From: Gonocerus acuteangulatus
Taxonomy: Eukaryota; Arthropoda; Insecta; Hemiptera; Coreidae
Assembly (NCBI GenBank): GCA_946811695.1
Contig: OX328123.1
Location: forward strand, 155,721,580 to 155,785,579
Reading direction: 5' to 3'
Length of the DNA: 64,000 bases
In this document: positions 10,487 to 21,898 of the stretch, in pieces
How positions within the stretch are numbered: the first letter of the stretch is position 1
Layout: each line of letters begins with the position of its first letter
Program-made: the position numbers and the translations under genes
The notes under the pieces: generated by a model
What the model saw: only the letters and a program-made list of their open reading frames with translations
Told to the model about the DNA's origin: nothing
Database searches by the model: none

Positions 10487-12268
10487 ATGTCTCATCGTCG
10501 TTGTGTTACCAGTCCAGACTACTTCTGTTTTATCTGTGGTGAGTACACAGTTAAGAAATACCAACGAAATATAACAGGTTTTGTCAAAAATGTATATTAT
10601 GCATATTTTGGCTTGAGAATAGGAGATCAAGATAAAGTGTGGGCTCCTCACAAAGTATGCCATAGCTGCGTAGAAAAACTTCGCTTATGGTACAAAGGAG
10701 AGTTAAAATCTTTCGGATTTGCTATCCCAATGATGTGGAGGGAGCAAAAAAAACACGTTAATGACTGTTACTTTTGTAATTGTCATGTTCAAAGCTATAA
10801 TTCCAAAAATCATAAGCTCATTAACTACCCTAATGTGGAATCTGCTAGTCGTCCGGTACCACACGGTCCTGGATTGACAGTTCCTCAGCCCCCTCGTGAC
10901 TTGGGCAGTATAGATAGGGAAGCTAATAGAGAACACTGTATGTCGGAGAGCGATGAAGTACACAGTGAGTTCAAAGCAAGCAGTTCAGAAGATGAACCTC
11001 AGCTTATTTCTCAACAGGAGTTGAACGACTTAGTGAGAGATCTTGGACTTCCAAAAGATGCAGCTCAGTTACTTGGCTCCCGTCTTAAAAACAAAAATTT
11101 ATTACAGCCAGGCACTTCTTTTTCATGGTATCGACACCGTGAAGCAGTTTTTGTTCCTTACTTTGCTCTGGATGAGAATCTTATTTATTGCAAAGACATT
11201 CTTGGTCTGATGGGTCAATTTGGTATACAATATGACCCGATTCATTGGCGTCTATTCATAGACTCATCAAAGCGAAGTCTAAAGGCTGTTTTTTGCACAA
11301 TGGCAATACTTATGCTTCGGTTCCAGTTGGCCATTCGGTACATTTAAAAGAAACATACGAAAATTTGTCATTAGTTCTCGAACGAATTCATTATAATGAG
11401 CATAACTGGTTGATATGTGGAGACTTGAAAGTACTTACTATGCTCTTAGGTCAGCAATCAGGGTACACCAAGTTCCCTTGTTTTTTATGTTTATGGGATA
11501 GCCGAGACAGAAATTCCCATTGGAACAACAAAGACTGGCCATCACGAGGAGCTCTGTCGCCAGGCCAAAAAAAATGTAATTAGGAGAAGTTTGGTTCCTT
11601 CTGACAAAATCCTGCTACCTCCTCTACACATAAAGCTAGGGCTGATAAAACAATTCGTAAAGTCTCTCAATAAAGAAGGTGAATGTTTTAAGTACTTATG
11701 CTCCAAGTTCCCACGATTAAGTGATGCAAAGCTAAAAGAGGGGATCTTTGTAGGCCCAGATATTCGGAAACTTTTCACTGATCCACATTTCACTCAGAAC
11801 ATGAATGAGAAGGAGAAGGAAGCTTGGAATTCTTTTAAAGATGTTGTTGAGAAGTTCCTTGGTAACGTGAAGGATCCCAACTATAGAAGTATCGTGGAAC
11901 GCATGTTGAAGGCATTTCAATTACAAGGTTGCAACATGAGTTTGAAGGTTCACTTCTTACATTTGCATGTGGACTATTTTCCGGAAAACTTAGGGGAAGT
12001 AAGTGAAGAACAAGGGGAAAGGTTCCATCAGGACATCCAGGAAATGGAACGTAGGTATCAGGGCAAATGGAACGTAAACATGATGGCTGACTATTGTTGG
12101 ATGCTGCAGCGTGAATCATCTGAAGAGTCCTACAGCCGGAAACGAACACGGAGAAATTTTCAAGAGAAAAAATACGTTTTCATAAAAATAATAACTAAAT
12201 ATGCCACTGTTAATTCTGAAGCTGTTATTTCTACACATTTATGTATTTTGTACAGTAAACAACATTGA
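10487..12268 (+). pseudogene. Transposon ORF, two compensating frameshifts
   Basis: About 593 codons from ATG 10487 to TGA 12268. I recognise it as a high-copy, uncharacterised arthropod protein family; a transposase role is inferred from the flanking TIRs, not known. The N-terminus has C-x2-C at residues 14 and 17 and again at 58 and 61, like a treble-clef or ZAD-type zinc site, then another Cys cluster (CYFCNC). An acidic Ser/Glu linker follows, then a conserved core with HNGN, HSVHLKE, GDLKV, CFLC, PPLHIKLG, GIFVGP and GERFHQDI. Reading breaks twice: a missing T in the T-run at 11289-11294, and an extra A in the A-run at 11568-11575. The two indels cancel, so downstream frame and length are kept. 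That pattern fits either assembly error in homopolymers or recent decay. The upstream GTG at 10472 is less likely as start. Confidence 0.75.
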
Positions 12269-12370
12269 AATAACTAAAAGATCATGGAAATAAATGAAAA
12301 CTCTTATTCACCAATTCTGTTTTCTTTTAATGGTAGTACCTCTGCCCTTACTTGAGATTGAACAATTTCC

Positions 12371-12484
12371 TTACGTGATAGAGAGGGACTGACCTCATGT
12401 TCGGCTTCAGCACGCCAAGGCGCATAGAGATTGACCAAAATCATCAAATCAAATTTCAGAAAGATTATTTTTGTAGACCTGTGT
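12371..12484. repeat. Right terminal inverted repeat
   Basis: Inverted match of 9995-10098, about 10 bp longer. Ends TTGTAGACCTGTGT. Confidence 0.8.
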
Positions 12485-12975
12485 TATTGGTATCAAATAT
12501 CAAGCAGTAAGGAGAACCTTATGCAGAATCCAAAGACCCTGGTTTTATATGAAGTACAAAAGCCAGTAGGTATGCGGCAACTAAATTCTATTTAATACTT
12601 AGAAAAAAGTAATAAGATCCCCAAATAAACTGTTTTTTTGGGGATTAATATATAGATAAACTATTCCTGAAAAAAAAAAAACTGTCAATAGGTTTTGACA
12701 AATGTTGCAACCATCACTACTTTTGTAATGAAATTCATTGTGTTCCAACATGGAGGATGAAACCTTATTAGAAGATACCGGGATTTTTTCCTCATCGGGT
12801 TAGAAAGGAAGCAGCTGGTCCCCGCACCTGGATGACAACCTCTTCAGCCCCCTTCCAACATTTTTTACTGAATCCTCAACCATCTTTAGGAGTACCTTTT
12901 TTAATTTTGTATTTTAAGACTTTGCGCCCCCAAACTCGTCATTCATATTATTTTTATTCGTTTTAATGATATTTT
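12485..12975. other. Intergenic, no gene seen
   Basis: No ORF or repeat of note until the GATATTTT target site at 12968-12975. Confidence 0.5.
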
Positions 12976-13740
12976 GGGTCTTTTTGCGAAGACCGCATCC
13001 AGTTACTTTTGAAGTAGCAGTAGTGATTTATAACAGCTACTCGTACTCGCTGATAAGCTTACTGATTAGCTAATAGGTTCTTTGCTGGTTATCTACTACT
13101 ACTTGACTCGTTATCTACGGTTATAATCCATATTAGATAATGGCAAGAAATATTTATTAATAAAAAGGTTAATATGATCAAAATCAATTCTCTCAACAAT
13201 GAAAAAGGTTATTAAGCATTAAAGTTGACTGTTTTGCAGGTTATGAAGGATAACAAACAACGATATTTGTAAACAAACATATTTTATTCCTTTTCTCTTT
13301 CTCTCACGTTTATGGATATTTTACCTTTATTAAGCATTACATGCTATGCGTTTCCGCTCGCTCAAGAAGATATCAAAACTCTAGTCAATCCAACTCGCAA
13401 CTAATAGAATTATATTAATTGTAGCGAATCTAGTCTATCCAACTCGCTAAAATTAATAAGATTCCATTAATTTTTCCGAGTAAGAAACCAATCCCTTTTT
13501 CTTTGTCAGGAACATCGCGAACTAATTGTAAAAGACTCATTTTCCTCACTAACATAAGCAGAGCTCTTCATAAACAAAAGCTAATTCACTGTTGAAGGTT
13601 ACTTTACTCCCAGCAAGAACCAATGCAATTGGTCATCGAAATCTTCCAATAGGAAGGAGTTATGCGCATGCTCTGAATCACTGATACAATCACTACTGCT
13701 ACTTCAAAAGTAACTGGTTGTGGTCTTCGCAAAAAGACCC
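12976..13740 (+). mobile_element. M1 MITE, copy 1
   Basis: TIR starts GGGTCTTTTTGCGAAGACC and runs about 50 bp to GTAGCAGTAGTGAT; inverted at the right end. Flanked by a perfect 8-bp duplication GATATTTT (12968-12975 and 13741-13748). Interior has no ORF. Contains the core GAGTTGGATTGACTAGAG (inverted) and a GC-rich CGCTCGCT stretch. The 8-bp duplication fits hAT or Merlin-like transposition. Confidence 0.92.
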
Positions 13741-15029
13741 GATATTTTTACTCTAAAGGGCAATATTATGGAAATTAGAAAAAAAAAAAAAAAAAAAAAA
13801 AAAAATCAAAATCAAAATGATAGGATATATCAAGATGGTAGAAGATCATGAAATCGTCGATATAAATGCTAAGTATCGAATGTGAAAAGTGTTTTGGTAC
13901 CTTATAGATGACTTTATATATATTTTATCTTATGATATATTTTAATTATACTTAATGCACATTCGTTAGTTTTTTAGTTTAGATTTTCAGTAACTGAAAT
14001 TATTTTTCTTTAATTTTGGAGAGTTTGCCACAACGTACATCAGTCCAGGAGGAATCAGTATAGATTGAAAATGACAAATACGTTTTTTTCACATTCGATG
14101 CTTTATATTTGTATCGACGATATAATATCCCTTTTTATTTATTTATTTTTTGTTAAATAAATCAATGTTATCATTGTTGCCTCTTGACATTTGTTAAAAG
14201 TAATAAATAAATTGGCTAAAAGTCAATTACTTAGGAAAAATAAAGTAAATTGTTTACATAATATATATCTATTAATAATAAAACTAAAGTTAATAAAAAG
14301 TAAATTGAATTAAAATGTATTGCAAGTTCAATATTTGATTTTAATTTTAATTCGGCTTATTATATATTATTCAACAGCTACGGAGCTGCAAAGAAATTCA
14401 GGTATTTTCCGCTTTATTCGTGTCCATCTCCAAGAACATTACAGAGAAGACCATCAATGCCCGTAATATTTGGTAGTAAATAATATAATTAAACTGATTC
14501 AGATATATAATAATGCTTGAACGGTAAGATGCTTCAGCTGCCAAAGATTTTTTGAGGAACAAGACATCATATTCAATCCTTACACTACAAGATGCTTCAG
14601 TTGCCATATTTATGCACACACTCTCCAACTAGTCATTGCCATACTTGAAAGGAGATGCGACTAAATATTTACTCCCACCGAACTGGATTTGTTTTAACAC
14701 ACCAAATGGCGGCATGGTGCGCAGATGCCAGTTCGATATAGATGTTTACCCAATAGTTAAAAGATTTATTTTTTCCCCTTTTTGTGGTAATGTCCTACGT
14801 AAACAGACGCCCTGGATGCTAAAGCATATCCACCATATCACGCCATACTTTCAGAGGATGTCCCTCTCATCTCAGTGCCATCTGCTGGCGTAGAATCCAG
14901 TCTCTATCATCCGGTGGAGTGTCATTTTCCAGTATTTTTCATATGCAGACTGCGCATCGAAACCAACTTTTCTGCTGGTGCGATAAGAGTCACAAATGGC
15001 TAGTAAGCATTACTTGAACTAGAAAAGTT
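13741..15029. other. Intergenic, no gene seen
   Basis: A-run at about 13780-13805. ORFs 14398-14628 (minus) and 14636-14893 (plus) have no recognisable domains. Confidence 0.5.
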
Positions 15030-15748
15030 GGGTCTGCTTGCGAAGACCGCATCCAGTTACTTGTGAAGTATCTGTAGTGATTATAACAGTGATTTAGCGC
15101 ACGCGCATAACTCATTAGCTTTTCTATTGGCTATTCGTATGGGCAATTCTATTGGTTGTTGCCGATAGTAAAGTAACCTTTAACACTCAAGTTAATAAAA
15201 AATTAGTAGAATTCTATTAATTTTATTGAGTTGGATTGACTAGGGTTTTAATATCTTCTTGGGCGAGCGGAAACGCTAAACACGCATGCCCATAATGCGA
15301 AATAAATATAAAATGTAAATATGTTATAAAACCACCGGACAACAAAAATCGGTGAGGAGGCCCCTAAAGTTCACAATTAGCATTGATTTTTATAATATTA
15401 ACCTTTTTATTAATAAATATTGCTTGCTGAAATATATTCTGCTTATTTTCATTTATGCTTTACAAGCCTAAAAGTTTTACTCACAAACACAAGTTATCAA
15501 GGGTTAGTTATGGGTATGTATAAATACACATAGTAGTAAAAAAAAGTTACTTTTAGCAGTGATTTTAAATACTTTTCATTAATATATTAACTTTTGATTA
15601 CTATATTTATATAATATGGTTATAACCTTAGATAAAATGTAAAGAAGTAATGAAAAACCTGTAAAGTAATCAGTAAGTACCAAAATCACTGTTTAAAATC
15701 ACGACAGAAACATCAAAGTAACTGGATGTGGACTTCGCAAACGGACCC
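15030..15748 (+). mobile_element. M1 MITE, copy 2 (diverged subfamily)
   Basis: Ends GGGTCTGCTTGCGAAGACC and, inverted, GGGTCCGTTTGCGAAGTCC. Target duplication GAAAAGTT against GATAAGTT, one mismatch. Interior matches copies at 35732 and 47913 better than copy 1, so this is a second subfamily. Confidence 0.85.
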
Positions 15749-15759
15749 GATAAGTTTAA

Positions 15760-15765
<6 letters not shown>

Positions 15766-15792
<27 letters not shown>
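15766..15792. repeat. (AAT)n microsatellite
   Basis: About nine trinucleotide units directly after the M1 copy 2 target site. Confidence 0.9.
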
Positions 15793-17640
15793 GGAAGTAT
15801 TTTATTGTTATTTTGACATTTTAAGTACAAAAGAGAGTTTTCTGGGCAATTTAGACGGTGCTTCTATTTTCTAGCACCTATAAGATAGCAATACCAGATC
15901 TATTTCTGTCGTATCGCATCAAACTTGTTAAAAAGAAGTCGTTAACGACGTAGCTGATTAACGAATTTGTGAGGTTTTAATATTTTTTGCGCCCAATTAA
16001 TTAAAATGTGACTATATATTTACGTACGTCAACATTTTCCGCGGATTACTTGCGTATTGATTAATCGAGTTTCCTCCATAAAGGAAAGAAGGAAACGCCC
16101 ACATAATCATGATTAAATCGTGCTGTCAGCCACCACAGCCACAGATCCTAGCCAGAACTGTCTTTGTGCTCCAGTTGTCCTTGAAATATGGAAACCATAG
16201 CGTTGAGTATTGGCAAATCAAGCGCGGGAACAAGCAGCAATTTGTTTCCAAGCTAACAAGCGCCCTCTATTGTAAAACCTAGAATGGGAGGTTCTGATTG
16301 GCCCCAGTCTCGTCTCTATTGTCCCACACACAACGGGGCATTGTTGTTGCAGTCTTGGTGTATCAACTCCCAGTCTTAGAGCAGTTCTTCGTATCATTTT
16401 CATACAACTAAGTATCCATTATTTACGGTTATTTTAAATGTCGTATGAGTTAAAACGATGTGGCGGTAGCAACAATCCATAATATTATCCTGGAAGATTG
16501 TCAGTTTTAATGTAATCGTACGAAGCCTGATAAATGGTAAGTGGAAGTTAACCTTCCGCAATCGTAATAACAGGTCAAGAAATCGTGGTAAGTAGGAGGT
16601 AACCATAGAGTGCATGAAGCATGGGGTGCTGGTTTCGCGCCACCGAAGACAAATGGCCAAAGAAGTTGAAGAGGTTTCTTTCTAAACTTTTCAAATAACT
16701 AGGGACTCGAATATTATTTGTTTCTAGGAGTCCTTTATGCCTCCACATTCCTCAACCTGAAAAGGACAGAGAGTTTAGGACATAGATAGATTTCTGTGAA
16801 GATGGATACCATGAAGGGATTCCTCTTAGGGAATGCTAGCAATTCCTATATACAGAGGGAGAAAGGACACTTATGAAAGATTTTAGGAAATGTCAAAATG
16901 ATTATACCCCATTAAGATTAAATAAACAAACAAATGGATAAAGGTTAGAGCCGGGAAGAAGCTAAGGAATGCAGAGTCTCCCGGTATCTAAAACGCTGAA
17001 TAAAATGGAATTGTTTCCCATGCTCCACCATTCCAATCGAAATTTCCCACAGCGTCTAGCTAAAAATTTTAAATAAAAAAAGGACGTTATTCTTGGCGTT
17101 CCTAGCTAGGACGATAGGCCGAAAGGTCAAGAATACAGTTCCCATGAAATTATCTGGCAAAACTTCCAAGAATCTGACAACTTGTTCTTGCGAAGATTAC
17201 TGGCGATTTTTACAATCTAATAAACGTCGAAATGTGAGAGATATTACACTCCGTAGAAATTTAGTGTAATTAATACTGCATGGAATATTTGGATGGTTTG
17301 GGGTAACACATTTGGGGACCGCTAGTAAGAAGAAGATAGAAAAAAAAGACAGAAACTGAAGCAGATAAGGAGAAAAAAAAGGTTCGAGGCCTCCCCAAGA
17401 TACACAACACAGGCCCTCAGCTGCCTCTTAGCCTCTTGGTGATGTTTACTCTCGACCTTACACAAAGAGCTATCATCTGAGAGCTATCTAGAAGCTCTGC
17501 AATCAGCAACGGATAACTCCCTTATCATTAGGCACACTATCTTCTAAACCAATGACATTAGTCTTGTATTCTTCCAAGAGATTCCACACAATTCCAAAGC
17601 TAAACCAAACAAATGTTTTCGTTTCGGCTAAGAATACAAC
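15793..17640. other. Intergenic, no gene seen
   Basis: Less AT-rich than average and without obvious repeats. The minus-strand ORFs at 16218-16403 and 16400-16660 overlap by four bases in different frames and have no motif I recognise. This is the longest stretch here that could hide unique host sequence such as an intron. Confidence 0.4.
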
Positions 17641-17660
17641 AAGATATTCGGAAAAATCTA

Positions 17661-17710
17661 TAATCGGACGTTTCACCATGATCCTTGGCAGCTTCTTCAG
17701 CTAAAGATAT
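17661..17710 (-). ncRNA. Hammerhead-like motif with weak stem II
   Basis: Minus strand: TTTAG, CTGAAGA, a spacer with only a weak CCA...TGG pairing, then GAAACGTCC. The single-stranded core residues are intact but stem II is poor. The flanks resemble other family P copies (TTCGGCTAAG and AAAAATCTATAATC). Confidence 0.4.
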
Positions 17711-17869
17711 GCAGCAACGATAGGATTATATAGAATATAAAATTATATTAAAGAATTAACCAAAAAATCAGAATAAAATAACACAAGAACACAGTAAAAA
17801 ATTGGGTCATCTGTCATTTTTTTTTTACTTACTCTTAACTAAGCTCTGTATAAAATTCCTGTTTAATTT

Positions 17870-18819
17870 TTTTTCTTAAAAAAACTTTAGGCATTTATTT
17901 TTGGTTAAAATAGGCAGGCAAAAAGGCACTTGAAATACTGAAAATAGGCAGTATTGTAATTAAAATAGGCACTTATTAGGAGTGAAGGCAAGGAGGAATC
18001 TTACTCATTATATATTTTTTTTTTTTTTTTTTTACGGCGCATCTACATCTAGGTCATTAGCGCCGACATCCAGGGTGCAGCGAGGAATTTTCCCAGCGAG
18101 CCCTGAGATGAGAAAATTCCTGCCGGAGGCGGGAATCGAACCCACCATCTCCCGCTTATGAATCCAGCGCGATAGCCACTAGACCACGGGAGACCCCTCT
18201 TACTCATTATTAATGAAAATATGTATTTTAAATATTACTCATTAATTTCTTTATTACCAATTTATTACAGAATTAGTGTACTCACTCTTACTTTCCTTTG
18301 TTACAACAAGATGCTTCTTCAAAGTATCAAATGTCATAGACCTTCTCAGAAAAAAAATGTTTTTCATCATGGAAAAAAATCCGGAATCCCAGGTAACTAC
18401 ACCATTGTCACAGCGAAAGGGGTGAGAGGAAGGAGACGTACTTCCCTCATCCTCTCTCTTTCCTGTTATTCATTATGCTCGAGCATTCCTTCTACTAAGG
18501 AAGGTTCTGTTATTTTTAACCCTTCAATTCCATCCATGGGTTGGGAAAATAAGCTTTCGAATAGATATTTGTGACGACAATATGTAATTTAATTTGTGCA
18601 ACCTTTTTTGTCTTCGATGAACGGTGCTTTTTAAAATGTTTAAATCGCAGAAAAAATTGTATAACGGAAAAAACGCAAAAAAGCAACGGAAGTCAAAATA
18701 GGCAAAATAAAAATTGTCTCTACACTTCCTAAATGCACGAAAACATATTTATTTCTATCTGATTCTTCAATAGATCCATTCAGATAAAAAAAGGCATTTT
18801 GCCTAACTTCCGGGCTCTA
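17870..18819. mobile_element. Unclassified element R, interrupted by a SINE
   Basis: The right end, inverted, reads TAGAGCCCGGAAGTTAGGC, followed by AAAATGCCTTTTTT. The same end and about 290 bp of body occur in the opposite orientation at 28049-28345. SINE A copy 2 sits inside at 18012-18197. The terminal sequence looks hAT-like, but no transposase is present and the left end is not defined. Confidence 0.5.
18012..18197 (-). mobile_element. tRNA-derived SINE, family A, copy 2 (full length)
   Basis: Read on the minus strand: tRNA-like head GGGGTCTCCCGTGGTCTAGT, B-box GGTGGGTTCGATTCCC, a middle part, then the 3' tail GGCGCTAATGACCTAGATG and TAGATGCGCCGT with poly-A. Flanked by a perfect 13-bp target duplication TCTTACTCATTAT (17999-18011 and 18198-18210). 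This indicates LINE-driven insertion and a fairly young copy. Confidence 0.93.
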
Positions 18820-19118
18820 GTTCTTAATATCATGTGTTTTACACATGACTTCAACAAACTCACTATCCGACCTTCTCAATATGCTCCAACTGGATACACG
18901 ATCGCCGGTATCACATTACAGAAAGGACACATTCACAGGAAACACGTCGTATAAGGTTTCTGTCACGGCACACGCTCATCCTTTCAGTAGAACATCGTCA
19001 ATCAGGACCTTGGAAGACAAAGGGGGAATCAAGAAATCCAAGTCAAACTTCGTGAAGTTCTTCAGGATAGCAAAGGCGAATGTTTATTCTATAGAATGCT
19101 GTCTATGTATGCTATATA
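18820..19118. other. Intergenic, no gene seen
   Basis: The ORF from 18845 runs on into the M1 MITE at 19119 and is not credible as a gene. Confidence 0.5.
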
Positions 19119-19864
19119 GGGTCTTTTTGCGAAGACCACATCCAGTTACTTTTGAAGTAGCAGTAGTGATTTATAACAGATACTCGTACTCGCTGATAAG
19201 CTTACTGATTAGCTTATAGGTTCTTTGCTGGTTATCTACTACTTCTTGACTCGTTTTCTACGGTTATAATTCATATTAGATAATGGCAAGCAATATTTAT
19301 TAATAAAAAGGTTAATATGATCAAAATCAATTCTCTCAACTATGAAATAAGTTATTAAGCATTAATGTTTACTGTTTTGCAGGTTATGAAGGATAACAAA
19401 CAACGTTATTTGTAAACAAACATATTTTATTCCTTTTCTCTCTCTCTCTTTTGGATATTTTACATTTATTAGGCATTACATGCTATGCGTTTCCGCTCGC
19501 TACGCTACGCTCCGCTCGCTCAAGAAGATATCAAAACCCTAGTCAATCCAACTCGCAATTAATAGAATTATATTAATTGTAGCGACTCTAGTCTATCCAA
19601 CTCGCTAAAATTAATAGGATTCCATTAATTTTTCCCAGTAAGAAACCTATCCCTTTTACTTTCTCAGGAACATCGCGAACTAATTGTAAAAGACTCATTT
19701 TTCTCACTAACATAAGCATAGCTTTTTCATAAACGAACGAATGCAATTGGTCATCGGAATCCTCCAATAGGAAGGCAAAGGAGTTATGCGCATGCGCTAA
19801 ATCACTGATACAATCACTACTGCTACTTCAAAAGTAACTGGATGTGGTCTTCGCATAAAGACCC
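19119..19864 (+). mobile_element. M1 MITE, copy 3
   Basis: Same orientation as copy 1. Perfect 8-bp duplication GCTATATA (19111-19118 and 19865-19872). Contains a local expansion of the GC-rich core (CGCTCGCTACGCTACGCTCC) near 19493-19520. Confidence 0.93.
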
Positions 19865-19999
19865 GCTATATATATATATGTATGTATAAAATTTTGCAAA
19901 AATAAATTATAGGTAATTTATATGAATAAAAATAAATCCAAATATAAAAGATATAAAATATAAAGTTAAATACATATATATAAGTATATAAAATTAGGT

Positions 20000-20278
20000 A
20001 CTAGTTGCACCGATCTCGAGAAGTGGCTCCCGTTTAAGCTCCCACTCAGTGATCCGGATCAGGCAATATGGCGACTTGTTATTCAGACCTCTTATGGCAC
20101 CAAGACCATGTATTAATATTATCAACGAGTTGGATTGACTAGAGTTTCGATATAACCTTGAGCCAGCGTATAATGGAGATAATGGATATAACCTCATAAT
20201 AACCTGTCATTTCATGATCCGGATCACTGGGTGTGAGCCTGACCGGGAGCCGGTTCTCGAGATCGGTGAAACTAATAA
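20000..20278. mobile_element. M2 inverted-repeat element, short copy
   Basis: Arms of about 70 bp: CACCGATCTCGAGAAGTGGC against the inverted CACCGATCTCGAGAACCGGC, each followed by CCAGTGATCCGGATCA-like sequence. The middle contains GAGTTGGATTGACTAGAG, which is also the core of M1. Related in ends and core to 26631-27602. Confidence 0.65.
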
Positions 20279-20330
20279 GTAAGTAACTAAAATTAAACGT
20301 ATACAATAATGAAATAATACAGCTAATTTT

Positions 20331-20622
20331 TTAATGTTGGTCATAATCTATTGTACCAATAAATGTATGGAATTCATCGAAGAGTTTGATAAGAATCTCC
20401 CTCTTAATGTTGGTCATAATCTATTGTACCAATAAATGTATGGAATTCATCGAAGAGTTTGATAAGAATCTCCCTCTTAATGTTGGTCATAATCTATTGT
20501 ACCAATAAATGTATGGAATTCATCGAAGAGTTTGATAAGAATCTCCCTCTTAATGTTGGTCATAATCTATTGTACCAATAAATGTATGGAATTCATCGAA
20601 GAGTTTGATAAGAATCTCCCTC
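20331..20622. repeat. 73-bp tandem repeat, four near-identical units
   Basis: Units start with TTAATGTTGG at 20331, 20404, 20477 and 20550. They repeat the 3' end of the LINE fragment on the minus strand. Only the last unit is continuous with the LINE ORF. Confidence 0.95.
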
Positions 20623-20762
20623 TTAGAAACCGGCCAGTTTCCTCCTTTTAATATTACAGACTTGATGAATTTGATCCTTTCCTTTTCAAGCTGTCTGCAG
20701 TCAAAAATTATATGGTCGTAAGTCTGTTTATAGGACAACTGCTTCTCGCCAAACATTTCCAA
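20550..20762 (-). pseudogene. LINE C-terminal fragment
   Basis: About 70 codons ending at TAA 20550. The peptide contains DHIIFDCRQLEKER, which matches the Cys-His tail after the reverse transcriptase or RNase H part of many arthropod LINEs (DHIL.DC..L..ER), then ILIKLFDEFHTFI. No RT motifs are present, so it is a 3' remnant. Its end is amplified in the 73-bp array. Clade cannot be named. Confidence 0.6.
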
Positions 20763-20837
20763 TACTCCATCTACAGACCTACTATAGTCGGCCTAATCTC
20801 GCGCATCTTGTCCTGCGTGTACCGTTACTTTCCTACT

Positions 20838-21309
20838 CAGTCAATCCATTTGAAATGGTCCAGAAAAGAATAATCTCGTTGCTTGACCATTTTAGAAAAA
20901 AGTGATATTTTTACCATCAATTATATAAGGAATCACAACCTGATATTTGTTACCCTTATTTTTTTTATAAATTTTTAAACTTCACATTTTTGCAATTTTT
21001 GATAACTTTAGGGTTTTTTATGATGTTATACTTAGGTGCAACATAAAACTACTGTAAAAATTTCAACTTGTATATTTGAGTACTTTCGTACCTATGAAAT
21101 TTTGAAAATGGTCCTTTTTGCGCCTATTTAGCATCATTACAATTTTATTATTTTGAACTATTTTCTTTTAATCACAAAGTCTTCAAACGGTTGACTGAAA
21201 AAAAAAAGGTTTTGACCTACTGATTCCATATGTAATTGATGGTAAAATGATCAATATTTTTGAAAATGGTCAAGCAGCCTCCTTTGGACCATTTGAAATG
21301 GATTAACTT
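20838..21309. mobile_element. 472-bp MITE (M5)
   Basis: TIR of about 80 bp: CCATTTGAAATGGTCC and GCTTGACCATTTT then ACCATCAATTA, repeated inverted near 21235-21305. AT-rich centre, no ORF. The first TIR block is itself palindromic (CCATTTGAAATGG). Target duplication not clear. Confidence 0.75.
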
Positions 21310-21898
21310 TATTGTTCATTATGGAACTTTTTAAGACATTGTGTGTCTTGTCTGGGCATCTGAATTTAATTTCTTCCCTTGTTCCTTCTTTTAGATAATC
21401 CTGCTATATTTTCTGCGTCAGACGACGATGTTTTCTCAATGTTGGAAAATCCCCGTGGGGTCTCTATATCAAGAAGTGGTTTAAAGTTTGACCGAGACCA
21501 CTGCTCCTTGAATAACTGATGCTCCACTGAGGTTCGAAGAACAGACCTTACTGGAAATATGTATCTGCCGCTTCGTCTAGTATCGAATTAATATTCTATG
21601 GGCACTTAACCCCCCCCCCTCTCCCTGCTTTACCCGCAAAAAACCTCTCCCGGGTTTTATCTTAAACATGGCGGTCTGCGGTTTTCATTCTCTCTCCGCC
21701 TCCTTTCTTTCTAAAGAGATTAATTAAACAAATTATTCTAATGATTTTTTAAAGTCTTTCTTCTCCTGACTTCATCTCGTCTCTTTAATTTTAAACATCT
21801 CAAAACAAATCGGGATTCTAATTTACTGTCATACGAAAATTGATTTTTCATATTTCAGTATTAATTATTAAACATTTAGCTAATAACTTGGGCACAAT
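21310..21898. other. Intergenic, no gene seen
   Basis: C-run at about 21610-21618. No ORF or repeat could be supported. Confidence 0.5.

Larger units (their letters stand above)
9995..12484 (+). mobile_element. DNA transposon with ~110-bp TIRs around one ORF
   Basis: Left arm 9995-10098 and right arm 12371-12484 are inverted copies. Shared blocks are ACACAGGTCTACAA, AAATTTGATTTGATGATTTT, GGTGTGCTGA against GGCGTGCTGA, and CTCTATCACGTA. The left arm lacks about 10 bp present in the right. A single ORF (10487-12268) fills the space between. A target duplication could not be fixed: flanks TTGATT and TATTGG do not match well, so the superfamily is left open. Confidence 0.75.

Noticed and set aside
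15793..17640. Possible host exon cluster
   Set aside because: Composition is less AT-rich but no ORF shows a domain, and splice signals alone are too weak to support a gene.
18845..19219. 124-codon ORF
   Set aside because: The last third lies inside M1 copy 3, so the frame is accidental.
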